The notes under the pieces: model-generated
What the model was told of the DNA's origin: nothing
The model's database searches: none
Seen by the model: the letters and a program-made list of their open reading frames with translations, nothing else
Origin: Cryomorphaceae bacterium
Lineage (GTDB): Bacteria > Bacteroidota > Bacteroidia > Flavobacteriales > BACL11
NCBI GenBank assembly: GCA_949531795.1
Contig: CATIQX010000214.1
Coordinates: forward strand, 1 to 12,736
Length of the DNA: 12,736 bases
Direction of reading: 5' to 3'
Part shown: piece after piece, positions 1-6,817 of the stretch
Numbering within the stretch: the first letter of the stretch is position 1
Layout of the letters: each line of letters opens with the position of its first letter
Made by a program: the position numbers and the translations under genes

Positions 1-35
1 ATAAAATTAAGTCTATTTAAAGTGAATTACTAATG

Positions 36-84
36 AATCAGATTATACTTAATCCCTTAAAAAAGCGTTTTACTTCTGATTAAG
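36..84. repeat. Two mutually exclusive inverted repeats upstream of the DUF4019-like gene
   Basis: AATCAGA (36-42) is the exact reverse complement of TCTGATT (75-81), and CTTAATC (48-54) is the exact reverse complement of GATTAAG (78-84). The right arms share bases 78-81, so only one hairpin can form at a time. The repeats lie just before the candidate promoter at 74-104. They could be the end of a transcript from a gene left of the window, an operator, or chance in AT-rich sequence. No T-tract follows, so a standard terminator is not supported. Confidence 0.25.
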
Positions 85-104
85 GTTGGAAATTACTATT
101 TTTA
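74..104 (+). promoter_or_regulatory. Possible promoter of the DUF4019-like gene
   Basis: TATTTTTA at 97-104 matches the Bacteroidota -7 box TAnnTTTG except for the last base. TTC at 74-76 sits 20 bases upstream, where the TTG -33 element would be expected. The box ends 18 bases before the ATG at 123, the same distance as in the better promoter at 2424-2454. Both elements are imperfect, so this is tentative. Confidence 0.3.
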
Positions 105-122
105 CACTTTTAAAAAACCAAG

Positions 123-560
123 ATGAAAAAAATAATTATAATGCTTTTTTCCTTAACAAGCATATATTCAGCTAATGCACAAAAATATTCAGACCAGTAC
201 ATTAAAGACGCAAGTAAGGTTGCTGATAGTTGGTTTAATAACTTAAATGATAAAGAATACGAGAATGCCTTTCTAATGCTTTCTAGTGAAGCTAAAGCAA
301 TATATAATCAGGAAAGCTGGATCAGCCTAATTAATCAGTTAATGCTCGAATTTGGAGAATTAGAAAATAGGATAGCTACAGAAAAAAAATTTAAAAGTAA
401 AATAGAAAAATTGGAAGATGGATTTTATGTTTTGATAGACTATAAATCAAATTATTCAAATACTATCAATCACAATGAATACATCCTTTTAAAACAAAAT
501 GATAAAAGAAAATGGGTGATAGTTGATTATAACTATGAATTCGAAAATAAAATACAGTGA
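123..560 (+). CDS. Secreted DUF4019-like protein of unknown function
   Basis: This is a 145-residue protein with a signal peptide: lysines at 2-3, a hydrophobic core at 4-15, and probable cleavage after ANA-19 just before Gln20. The mature part is one small domain. It opens with a helical segment (A34, D35, W37 and N40, then an EYENAF stretch), has a second tryptophan in ESWISLI at 64-70, and ends in beta strands around YVLIDY (102-107) and KWVIVDY (130-136). This order resembles DUF4019, a family of small exported bacterial proteins without known function. The family call comes from pattern memory and is only moderately secure. No catalytic motif is visible. The gene stands alone on its strand, and its TGA lies two bases from the stop codon of the convergent small gene. 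It is probably periplasmic. Confidence 0.8.
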   Translation: MKKIIIMLFSLTSIYSANAQKYSDQYIKDASKVADSWFNNLNDKEYENAFLMLSSEAKAIYNQESWISLINQLMLEFGELENRIATEKKFKSKIEKLEDGFYVLIDYKSNYSNTINHNEYILLKQNDKRKWVIVDYNYEFENKIQ

Positions 561-584
561 GATTACAAACTATTTTTAGTAATC
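561..584. terminator. Weak candidate bidirectional terminator hairpin
   Basis: GATTAC (561-566) and GTAATC (579-584) are exact reverse complements with a 12-base loop. The element lies across the two stop codons of the convergent genes on either side and overlaps the last codons of the minus-strand small gene. No T-tract follows on either strand, and an alternative ACTA/TAGT pairing competes. The position is right for a shared terminator but the structure is weak. Confidence 0.2.
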
Positions 585-715
585 CAATACCTGTATCCGA
601 AAATTAGTTTTTCATAACCTTTAAGTTTAGATAAGTCTTTAGAAATTAATGAAGGAAGAACTAACTTATTAATAATTGCTAATACTTTAAAAATATACTT
701 TTTGTGAAATACCAT
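563..715 (-). CDS. Small basic protein (50 aa), flavobacterial family often labelled 'SsrA-binding protein'
   Basis: Reading leftward from ATG 715-713 to TAA 565-563 gives 50 codons. The protein begins MVFHKKYIFKVLAIINK, continues through LVLPSLISK, and ends YRYWITKNSL. It is rich in Lys and aromatic residues, with a hydrophobic or amphipathic first half and a basic tail. From memory this matches a family of about 50-residue proteins in flavobacteria with an INK..LPS segment and a G(Y/W)RYYVT..(A/S)L ending. These are frequently named 'SsrA-binding protein'. True SmpB is about 150 residues, so that name is probably a propagated mistake and the function is unknown. An in-frame TAA four codons upstream (four bases after an ATA codon run) rules out a much longer start. 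No promoter box is visible in the 51 bases after yaaA, so it is probably co-transcribed with yaaA. It converges with the DUF4019-like gene, two bases apart. Confidence 0.75.
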   Translation of the reverse strand: MVFHKKYIFKVLAIINKLVLPSLISKDLSKLKGYEKLIFGYRYWITKNSL

Positions 716-746
716 TTTTATAATTTATATTGTAAAGGAAATAATT

Positions 747-767
747 AGTTTTATAAAATATAAAACT
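747..767. repeat. Perfect 9-bp inverted repeat just after yaaA
   Basis: AGTTTTATA (747-755) and TATAAAACT (759-767) are exact reverse complements around a three-base AAA loop. On the minus strand the hairpin begins in the last base of the yaaA stop codon and is followed by AATTATTT, so it could be a weak AT-rich terminator or an attenuator between yaaA and the small gene. Its 21-base symmetry would also suit a dimeric regulator. Only one base pair of the stem is G-C. Confidence 0.4.
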
Positions 768-1504
768 TATCTAGTAAATAAAAATACTCCTTTTTCAGTT
801 TCTTCACTAAATTGATAACCCAAATTTGAGAAAGATTTTAAATTATCAGATTTATTTATTTTATTTGTAATAATAAAATTCACCATCTCCCCTCTTGCTT
901 TTTTAGCAAAAAAGGAAATCACCTTTGGTTTTCCATTTTTAAAATCCTTAAATACAGGTGTGATTACAGTATTATTAAACTTATTAATTTGAATTGCCTT
1001 ACTATATTCTTCTGAAGCCAAATTAATAATTTCTTCATCTTTTTCTAATTCTGATTTAAGCGCATTATGTAATCTATCGTCCCAAAATTTATATAAATTA
1101 CTTCCAATTTTAGTTTTTAATTTTGTTCCCATTTCTAAACGATAAGGATAAATCAAATCTTTTGGCTTTAATAGCCCATACAATCCTGATAAAATTCTTA
1201 AGTTTTCTTGCGCAAAGTCTAATTCATTATTAGTAAGTGTTTCCGCCTTCAAACCTTTATAAACATCACCTTTAAACATAAATAAAGCTTGCCCGACACC
1301 ATCAGAATTCCAATCTTGAAACCTTTGCCAATTTAATAGAGCTAGATTATAACTCAATTTCATCATATTTTCTATTTCACCTACTGTATAGTTTCTTAAT
1401 TCTTTTACTAAATAATTAGTTTCTTCTGAAAATTGATTAGATGTACCTTTAATTATAAAATTATCACTTGCAAGTTTTTTAGCTGGAGAAATAATTATCT
1501 TCAT
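767..1504 (-). CDS. yaaA: Peroxide stress protein YaaA (UPF0246/DUF328)
   Basis: This 245-residue cytoplasmic protein opens with MKIIISPAKKL, the signature start of the YaaA family. The most conserved block, LSGLYGLLKPKDLIYPYRLEMG, spans 105-126. A basic patch, KKARGEMV, follows at 201-208 near the C-terminus. The length is close to the 258 residues of the Escherichia coli protein and no segment is missing. In E. coli, YaaA lowers free intracellular iron under hydrogen peroxide stress, protecting DNA and proteins, and belongs to the OxyR regulon. Its biochemical action is linked to DNA binding but not fully settled. Whether it responds to peroxide here cannot be read from the sequence. It is transcribed divergently from the EamA gene from a 40-base shared intergenic region, and a 50-codon gene lies 51 bases downstream. 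Confidence 0.93.
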   Translation of the reverse strand: MKIIISPAKKLASDNFIIKGTSNQFSEETNYLVKELRNYTVGEIENMMKLSYNLALLNWQRFQDWNSDGVGQALFMFKGDVYKGLKAETLTNNELDFAQENLRILSGLYGLLKPKDLIYPYRLEMGTKLKTKIGSNLYKFWDDRLHNALKSELEKDEEIINLASEEYSKAIQINKFNNTVITPVFKDFKNGKPKVISFFAKKARGEMVNFIITNKINKSDNLKSFSNLGYQFSEETEKGVFLFTR

Positions 1505-1514
1505 TGTTATATTG

Positions 1515-1522
1515 TATTATTG
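1515..1522 (+). promoter_or_regulatory. Possible -7 box of the EamA transporter gene
   Basis: TATTATTG differs from TAnnTTTG at one base and ends 22 bases before the ATG at 1545. No TTG is present at the -33 position. The box sits two bases from the opposing yaaA -7 box. Confidence 0.3.
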
Positions 1523-1524
1523 CA

Positions 1525-1532
1525 CAAAATTA
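1525..1532 (-). promoter_or_regulatory. Candidate -7 box of yaaA
   Basis: Read on the minus strand this is TAATTTTG, an exact match to the Bacteroidota -7 consensus TAnnTTTG, and identical to the box at 2447-2454. It ends 20 bases before the yaaA ATG. The -33 position carries ATG rather than TTG, so the match there is partial. Confidence 0.45.
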
Positions 1533-1544
1533 TCAATTTAATTC

Positions 1545-2420
1545 ATGTATAACATACTAAAAAAATATAAACTAACTTCACTACACTTAATGGTAGTTAT
1601 TTTAGGATTAACTGGTGTATTTGGGAAATTAATTTCATTAAGTGCAATTCATTTAGTTTGGTATAGAATGGGAATAGCTTTTATTAGTATTGCTATCTTT
1701 CTAGCATTTAAAAAACAATTATTTAGTATTAGTAAAAAAGATTTTCTTGGCCTTTTAGGAGTTGGTGCTTTAGTTACCTTTCATTGGTTATGCTTTTTTG
1801 AGTCAATAAAAGTATCAACTGTTTCAGTTGCTGTAGTTTGTTTAGCTACATCTTCTCTATTTTCAGCACTAATAGAACCCTTTTTTTTCAAAAGAAAATT
1901 TCTTTTTTATGAAGTAATAATGGGTGTATTAGTTGTTGTAGCATTAGCATTTATTATGGGCACAGAAACTAAGTATTTTTGGGGATATTTTTATGGAATT
2001 ATGGCCGCTTTACTTGCCACTCTTTTTACCTTATTTAACGCTAAGTATATCAATAAAGTTGGAGCTGCTAAAATTACAATGATTGAAATGCTTTCAGGAG
2101 TAATAATTATTAGCTGCATTTTATTTTTCCAACAAGATTATACCATATTTACAACTAAAATATCAATTACTGATTTAACATACCTAGTTATTTTAGGAAC
2201 GATTTGTACTGCATTGGTTTTTGTTTGGTTAACAGAAATCATGAGACACATAACCCCTTATTCATTAATAATGGCAATAAACCTTGAGCCAGTATATAGT
2301 ATTATTTTTGCGTTATTAATTTTTGGTGACAATGAATTAATGAGCAGCTCTTTCTATTTAGGTAGTTGTGTTATTATTGGAATAGTTTTTTTAGATGGCT
2401 ATTTAAAAAATAGGCAATAG
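1545..2420 (+). CDS. EamA-family (DMT superfamily) inner-membrane transporter
   Basis: This 291-residue hydrophobic protein is built as two repeated halves, about 12-138 and 148-285, each with roughly five membrane-spanning helices. That is the usual ten-helix layout of drug/metabolite transporters with two EamA domains. The end of the second half holds the family's typical ..NLEPVYSIIFALLIFGD motif (245-262), and a weaker counterpart, SALIEPFFFKRKF, lies at 107-119 in the first half. Short basic loops (KKQLF, KNRQ at the C-terminus) fit a cytoplasmic N- and C-terminus. Relatives export amino acids, nucleosides or other small metabolites by exchange with protons. The substrate cannot be predicted from this sequence. 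The start at 1545 leaves no room for an earlier start in the divergent promoter region. It is followed after 52 bases by a gene with its own promoter, so it is probably monocistronic. Confidence 0.9.
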   Translation: MYNILKKYKLTSLHLMVVILGLTGVFGKLISLSAIHLVWYRMGIAFISIAIFLAFKKQLFSISKKDFLGLLGVGALVTFHWLCFFESIKVSTVSVAVVCLATSSLFSALIEPFFFKRKFLFYEVIMGVLVVVALAFIMGTETKYFWGYFYGIMAALLATLFTLFNAKYINKVGAAKITMIEMLSGVIIISCILFFQQDYTIFTTKISITDLTYLVILGTICTALVFVWLTEIMRHITPYSLIMAINLEPVYSIIFALLIFGDNELMSSSFYLGSCVIIGIVFLDGYLKNRQ

Positions 2421-2423
2421 TTA

Positions 2424-2454
2424 TTGGTGAAATTCGTTTTGATTATTAATTTTG
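2424..2454 (+). promoter_or_regulatory. Bacteroidota-type promoter of the thioredoxin-like gene
   Basis: TTG at 2424-2426 and TAATTTTG at 2447-2454 are separated by exactly 20 bases, a full match to the Bacteroidota sigma-A consensus TTG-N19-21-TAnnTTTG. Transcription should start around 2459-2462, a short leader before the ATG at 2473. This is the best promoter in the window, and it rules out the TTG at 2452 as a start codon. Confidence 0.75.
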
Positions 2455-2472
2455 CACACTCAAAAATATATT

Positions 2473-3972
2473 ATGAAAAAAATAACTTTATTATTTGTAC
2501 TTAGCTTATCTATAATAACTCTTTCCTATTCACAAAGTAAATTTGGTAAAAATGAAATTAATAAAGAATCAATAGGTTATTCTATAAATGGTCATATAAA
2601 AAATCTTGCAAGTAATCAAGATACTCTTATACTGGCATCTTACAGAGCAACATTTAAAGGCACACAAAGTTTTGCAGTTGATACTGCTTTAGTTTTGAAT
2701 GATAAAATTTTATTTAAAAAAAATACACCTCTAGATGAGGGAATGTATTTTATATTTGATCCTCAAACAGGAGGAATGCTTCTACCACTTTTTGTTACAA
2801 ATCAAAATTTTTCTTTCTATTTTGACATAAAGAATTTTGATAATACGTTAAGGTTTGAAAACTCTTTGGATAATACGATTGCATCAGAATATCAAACATT
2901 TCTTCAAGCAAAATTAGAGATTAGAAAAATGCTTTCTAATAAACTTGATTCATTAGTTAACGATGATAGAGAAATAATAGAAAGTAAAATTTCTTCTATA
3001 AATAGTTCTGTTAAAAATTATACAAACAATTTTATTGATAAAAATTCAAAAACATTCTTTAGTAAATTTCTTAAAGCTAATCAACAAATAGAAATACCTG
3101 AATCCCCATTAGATAGTAATGGAAATCCAGATAGAAATTTTCCATACAATTTTTCAAAAAAGCACTTTTGGGATAACATTGATTTTACAGACTCAAGAAT
3201 TCTAAGAACACCAATATTTTTTAACAAAATGGATCAATATTTTGATAAGATGACTGCTAAACATCCCGACTCTATTAATCAATCTGCGGATATTCTAATT
3301 AAACTTTCAAAAGCAAATGATGAAATTTTTCAATATGTTGTTTCCTACGTTACATCAACCTACGAACGCTCAAAAATAATGGGCATGGATGCAGTTTTTG
3401 TACATATGGTTGAAAAATATTATATTACTAATCAATGTGATTGGGTAGATTCAACAATGTTGGTTAAAATGCAGGATAGAGCACAAAAGATTGCTCCTAA
3501 CTTAATAGGAAGAAAGGCTACAGAGTTTATAGCATATGGAACTGCATTTATGAAAGATACATTAGAGATTCCTCATACTCTTTCTGAAATTAAGGCAGAT
3601 TATACAGTATTGGTATTTTTCGGCCCTAGTTGTGGACATTGTAAAAAAGAAATCCCTAAAATAAAAAATGATGTAGATTCATTAATATCAGCTGGTTATA
3701 ACATAGAAACCTTTGCTGTAGCTACTGAATTTGATAAAAAAGAATGGAAGAAATTTATTAATGATCAAAAAATTGGTGATTGGATAAATGTGGCAGATAT
3801 TAATCATGATGAAGATGGTAACCCTGTTGCAAGTAGTGACTGGAGAGATAAATACGATATATACTCAACTCCTGTTATTTATTTATTAGATAAAGAAAAA
3901 AAGATAATAGCTAAGAGAATTTCTCACACTCAATTAGTTGAAATACTTGGAAGATTACAGCAGGACAATTAA
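2473..3972 (+). CDS. Periplasmic TlpA-like thiol-disulfide protein with DUF4369/DUF5106-type N-terminal region
   Basis: The protein has 499 residues when started at ATG 2473. A reading frame open to TTG 2452 would add seven residues, but that codon lies in the -7 box. The start gives a clean signal peptide, MKKITLLFVLSLSIITLSYSQ, at 1-21. Residues ~35-125 form a beta-rich segment like DUF4369, and ~135-350 is a helical middle region like DUF5106. From ~350 a thioredoxin fold carries the redox centre FFGPSCGHCKKE with Cys387 and Cys390, and a cis-proline in YSTPVIY (Pro467). Proteins of this layout are exported in Bacteroidota and are thought to reduce or exchange disulfides in the periplasm. 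The client protein is unknown. Note that the CXXCH cytochrome encoded at 7903-9747 would need reduced cysteines for haem attachment, but the two genes are not linked. The TAA is two bases from the convergent Smr gene. Confidence 0.88.
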   Translation: MKKITLLFVLSLSIITLSYSQSKFGKNEINKESIGYSINGHIKNLASNQDTLILASYRATFKGTQSFAVDTALVLNDKILFKKNTPLDEGMYFIFDPQTGGMLLPLFVTNQNFSFYFDIKNFDNTLRFENSLDNTIASEYQTFLQAKLEIRKMLSNKLDSLVNDDREIIESKISSINSSVKNYTNNFIDKNSKTFFSKFLKANQQIEIPESPLDSNGNPDRNFPYNFSKKHFWDNIDFTDSRILRTPIFFNKMDQYFDKMTAKHPDSINQSADILIKLSKANDEIFQYVVSYVTSTYERSKIMGMDAVFVHMVEKYYITNQCDWVDSTMLVKMQDRAQKIAPNLIGRKATEFIAYGTAFMKDTLEIPHTLSEIKADYTVLVFFGPSCGHCKKEIPKIKNDVDSLISAGYNIETFAVATEFDKKEWKKFINDQKIGDWINVADINHDEDGNPVASSDWRDKYDIYSTPVIYLLDKEKKIIAKRISHTQLVEILGRLQQDN

Positions 3973-3974
3973 GT

Positions 3975-4481
3975 CTATAGCATAACTTCAGTTGCACCAG
4001 CATCTTTAGAAAGATAAAATCTTAAGTTATAATTTCTTAATAACTTATGCACTTCAGATTTTAGTGTACCAGCACCTATTCCATGAACTATAATTAGTTT
4101 TTGATAGTTACTATTTAACGCCTTTTCGATTCTTAGATGACACTCGTTAAGTTGTATTTGAACAATTTCAAAATTATCTAAATACTGATAATTTCCAGTT
4201 AAAAGTTCAATATGTAAATCGATTTTCAAAACTGAAACACTTTTATCTCTTTTAAAAGATTTACTTGATATATCTTTATTATCCTTTTGATGAAAATAAT
4301 TACCATAAGCAGTGATTTTATCGGTATTTACTTCAATTTTAACTAAATCTTTTATTGAAGATAAAACCTCAAAACCATCTTCTGTTTTTACAGTGACTTT
4401 AGATTTAGAATTGATTTTTAGAATCATACCTTTTTGACTATCAGTTTTGAAAAGGATTTTATCACCAATTTTTAATTGCAT
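3975..4481 (-). CDS. Short Smr-domain (MutS2 C-terminal type) protein
   Basis: This 168-residue protein has two parts. Residues 1-50 form a small beta-barrel-like segment (IGDKILFK..., KVTVKTEDGFEVL, IKDLVKIE), reminiscent of the basic/Tudor-like N-terminus of flavobacterial Smr proteins. After a charged linker (~60-84), residues 85-168 are an Smr domain with its DLH motif (88-90) and the loop HGIGAGTLKSEV (133-144). The N-terminal motif is usually LDLHG, and the glycine is Ile here. Stand-alone Smr domains in other organisms have nuclease or nucleic-acid-binding activity, and homologues rescue collided ribosomes by cutting mRNA. No MutS ATPase is present, so this is not a mismatch-repair MutS. 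Its start codon overlaps the stop codon of the DUF2279-like gene by one base (TAATG), suggesting coupled translation, though a functional link is not evident. Confidence 0.85.
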   Translation of the reverse strand: MQLKIGDKILFKTDSQKGMILKINSKSKVTVKTEDGFEVLSSIKDLVKIEVNTDKITAYGNYFHQKDNKDISSKSFKRDKSVSVLKIDLHIELLTGNYQYLDNFEIVQIQLNECHLRIEKALNSNYQKLIIVHGIGAGTLKSEVHKLLRNYNLRFYLSKDAGATEVML

Positions 4482-5395
4482 TAGAAATATATTAAATGTG
4501 CGTGTAATTTACCATTACTATGCTCTAAAGTTGGCATCGGAAATTTAATAAAGCCAAAAGTATGTAAAACTGTATTCAATATTTTACTTTTTGTTTTAAC
4601 CTTTGTAAGATCAATATCTAATGACAGCAGAATCTGTCTTTTTCTATTTGAATTATTCTCTTTTGGATAAGCTGAAACCATTCCATTTGCACCATGTCCT
4701 AATGCAAAATTTAACCACTGAGGGAAATTATTAGCTTTGATACCAAATAAGGACTTTATGTTAAAGGACAACCAGTAATTTTGTCCATTATAATCTTTTA
4801 ATGCTCTTTGCAAGTGGTTTTCACCTAACTGTTCAGTATTTTTAATAGCCCATTGAGAAGGAGAGTATGAGTATTTAAGTTGAATCCTTTGCTCATTCCA
4901 CCTTAATGCTTGACTAATAGCTAATAAAGAACCTGTTGTGTTTGCTATTAAATCAGCTGATGACGCTCCCCATTGCTCAGACTGTCCATCCAAAACCTCT
5001 ATAATTGTTAAAAAAAAAGTTCCTGTCAAACCTCCGTACCATATTGCATTATTTCGCTTCATTCCAGTCCACTTATAAGCCTTAATACCAGCAACACCAG
5101 TATAGTAAGAGCTAGTCATATGCCCTAGCTTATCCATTTGTAGCCATTCTCCATTATCATTTATAAAATGAAAACTACTTTTAGGGTAATCAGCGTACCA
5201 AAGCTGATTTAAACCCACTAAAGCTAAAGTATATGAAGCTGCTTCTGAAATTAATAATATATTTCTTTTTTTCTTGTCAATAGTACTAACTAATCCTATA
5301 TCTGAATCATTTTTCTGGTTGATAGCCATTTTAAAATCTTGTGCTGAACTAGTAAAGAAAAATAAATAAAATAATATTAGAAACAACTGTCTCAT
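4481..5395 (-). CDS. DUF2279-like exported or envelope protein
   Basis: This 304-residue protein begins with a hydrophobic signal sequence ending SSAQ-19. A hydrophobic stretch follows at ~46-64 (NILLISEAASYTLALVGLN). The recognisable core lies at ~84-165. It holds the motif DKLGHMTSSYYTG (88-100), a helix GGLTGTFFLTIIEVLDG, and then SADLIANTTGSLLA. This matches the DUF2279 pattern of D-K-x-x-H followed by E-x-x-D-G and a D-x-x-x-N stretch. DUF2279 proteins, such as YfiM in E. coli, are small envelope proteins of unknown function. This one is much longer, with a C-terminal ~135 residues rich in aromatic and beta-type segments that I do not recognise. The ATG directly abuts the stop codon of the phosphoglucomutase gene, and its own stop overlaps the Smr start. 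It is probably membrane-associated or outer-membrane. The D-K-H-E-D pattern might suggest catalysis, but that is unproven. Confidence 0.78.
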   Translation of the reverse strand: MRQLFLILFYLFFFTSSAQDFKMAINQKNDSDIGLVSTIDKKKRNILLISEAASYTLALVGLNQLWYADYPKSSFHFINDNGEWLQMDKLGHMTSSYYTGVAGIKAYKWTGMKRNNAIWYGGLTGTFFLTIIEVLDGQSEQWGASSADLIANTTGSLLAISQALRWNEQRIQLKYSYSPSQWAIKNTEQLGENHLQRALKDYNGQNYWLSFNIKSLFGIKANNFPQWLNFALGHGANGMVSAYPKENNSNRKRQILLSLDIDLTKVKTKSKILNTVLHTFGFIKFPMPTLEHSNGKLHAHLIYF

Positions 5396-6796
5396 TTACA
5401 ATATAGTAGCTTTAGCATCAGCTAAAATATCAAATACCTTTTCTTGTGTAGAAGCCTCAGCATAAGTACGTAAAACAGGCTCAGTTCCAGAAGGACGTAT
5501 CATAAGCCAAGTATCTTCATCAAAGAAGAACTTAAAACCATCAGTAGTTTCAATTCTATCCACCTTATATTTTCCAAATTGAGTGAATTTACCTAATTTA
5601 CAATCATCAATAATTTTTAATTTAGTGTCATTATCAATATGTAAATCAATACGTTCAAAAGCAAATTTACCTACAATTTCATATACCTCTTCTATTAAAT
5701 CTTCAAGTGATTTACCAGATTTAGCCATAAATTCAAACAAGATCAATCCCATCCAAATTCCATCACGCTCAGGAATATGTCCAGTAATAGCAATACCACC
5801 TGACTCTTCACCTCCAAGCATTACATCTTCAGTTATCATTTTTCCAGCAATATGCTTAAAGCCAATTTGTACTGTTTCTTGATTTAAAGCATAGTGCTTA
5901 CACATTTGCTCAACTTTTACTGAACATGAAAATGCAGTCACAACTTTACCTTTAATTCCTTTGTATTTTACCATGTAGTGAATTAGTAAAAGGATGATAT
6001 GATGAGAATCAACAAAATTACCTTTGCTATCATAAAGCCCAATTCTATCTGCATCTCCATCAGTAGCCAATCCACAATCTAAAGGATTATTTTTCATCAA
6101 ATCAGAAAACTCTTGTAAGTTTCTATGAATAGGTTCAGGAGCAGTTCCTAAAAACCCTGGATTCTCATCACAGTGTAATAAAGTAGTCTCTGGCAACAAA
6201 CGTTTAACAACATTCATTCCTGAACCAAACATTGCATCATAAGCAAAATTCATATCAGAATTACGGATAGAATCTAAATCAAAATTAGCCTGGGCATGTT
6301 TACAATACATGTCCTCCAAATCAATATAAATCACTTTACCTTGAGATACTAAATTATCTAGATTTATTGAATCATAGTCAACTGTATTTGTATCAGGAAT
6401 TTTATTTTCAACATCAGTAATATCATTAGGAAGTAAAGGACCTCCAAAATCACCTTTTAACTTATATCCATTATAACTTGGAGGATTATGTGAAGCTGTA
6501 ATTACAACTCCTAATGATGCATTTTCGTTAACAACTCCTAGGGAAACCATAGGTGTAGAAACAAAACCTTTTGCTAACTTCACTAAAACACCTTTACTTG
6601 CTAACACTTTTGCAGCTGTTTCAGCAAAAAGCTCACCAGAAAATCGGCAATCATGCCCTATAACTACAGATGGATTTTTACTATTTTCATTTAGCCAATC
6701 AGCAACAGCAATACTTACTCTAGCTACATTATCAGTAGTATATTCCTTTGCAATAATAGCTCTCCAGCCATCAGTTCCAAACTTAATTTTAGTCAT
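5396..6796 (-). CDS. Phosphoglucomutase/phosphomannomutase (alpha-D-phosphohexomutase family)
   Basis: This 466-residue enzyme has all four domains and motifs of the alpha-D-phosphohexomutases. The phosphoserine loop TASHNPP has Ser102 as the phosphate carrier. The metal-binding loop DGDADR has Asp246, Asp248 and Asp250. The sugar-binding loop GEESGG is at 329-334, and the phosphate-binding loop RPSGTEP is at 434-440. It interconverts hexose 1- and 6-phosphates through a bisphosphate intermediate, feeding UDP-glucose, GDP-mannose or similar nucleotide sugars. A GEESGG loop is more usual in glucose-preferring members than the GEMSGH or GEQSGH of other subgroups, so phosphoglucomutase is favoured. 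A GlmM role is less likely but not excluded. It heads a three-gene cluster with the DUF2279-like and Smr genes. Because mltG ends 34 bases upstream, it may receive readthrough as well as its own promoter. Confidence 0.92.
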   Translation of the reverse strand: MTKIKFGTDGWRAIIAKEYTTDNVARVSIAVADWLNENSKNPSVVIGHDCRFSGELFAETAAKVLASKGVLVKLAKGFVSTPMVSLGVVNENASLGVVITASHNPPSYNGYKLKGDFGGPLLPNDITDVENKIPDTNTVDYDSINLDNLVSQGKVIYIDLEDMYCKHAQANFDLDSIRNSDMNFAYDAMFGSGMNVVKRLLPETTLLHCDENPGFLGTAPEPIHRNLQEFSDLMKNNPLDCGLATDGDADRIGLYDSKGNFVDSHHIILLLIHYMVKYKGIKGKVVTAFSCSVKVEQMCKHYALNQETVQIGFKHIAGKMITEDVMLGGEESGGIAITGHIPERDGIWMGLILFEFMAKSGKSLEDLIEEVYEIVGKFAFERIDLHIDNDTKLKIIDDCKLGKFTQFGKYKVDRIETTDGFKFFFDEDTWLMIRPSGTEPVLRTYAEASTQEKVFDILADAKATIL

Positions 6797-6817
6797 TTAT
6801 AAATTTAAATATTTGTA

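Noticed and set aside
1..35. C-terminal end of an upstream gene (frame 1 open to TAA at 31-33)
   Set aside because: Ten codons are too few to tell from chance and resemble nothing I recognise.
563..715. Naming the small protein SmpB / SsrA-binding protein
   Set aside because: True SmpB is about 150 residues with a beta-barrel fold; this 50-residue protein cannot hold it.
2452..2472. TTG-initiated seven-residue extension of the thioredoxin-like gene
   Set aside because: It lies in the -7 promoter box and would spoil the signal peptide that begins at the ATG at 2473.
3975..4481. Mismatch repair MutS or MutS2
   Set aside because: Only the Smr domain is present; there is no ATPase or Walker motif and the length is 168 residues.
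5583..5882. 99-residue plus-strand frame inside the phosphohexomutase gene
   Set aside because: It is opposite a fully conserved enzyme; its Ser/Ile/Pro-rich product matches nothing and has no promoter.
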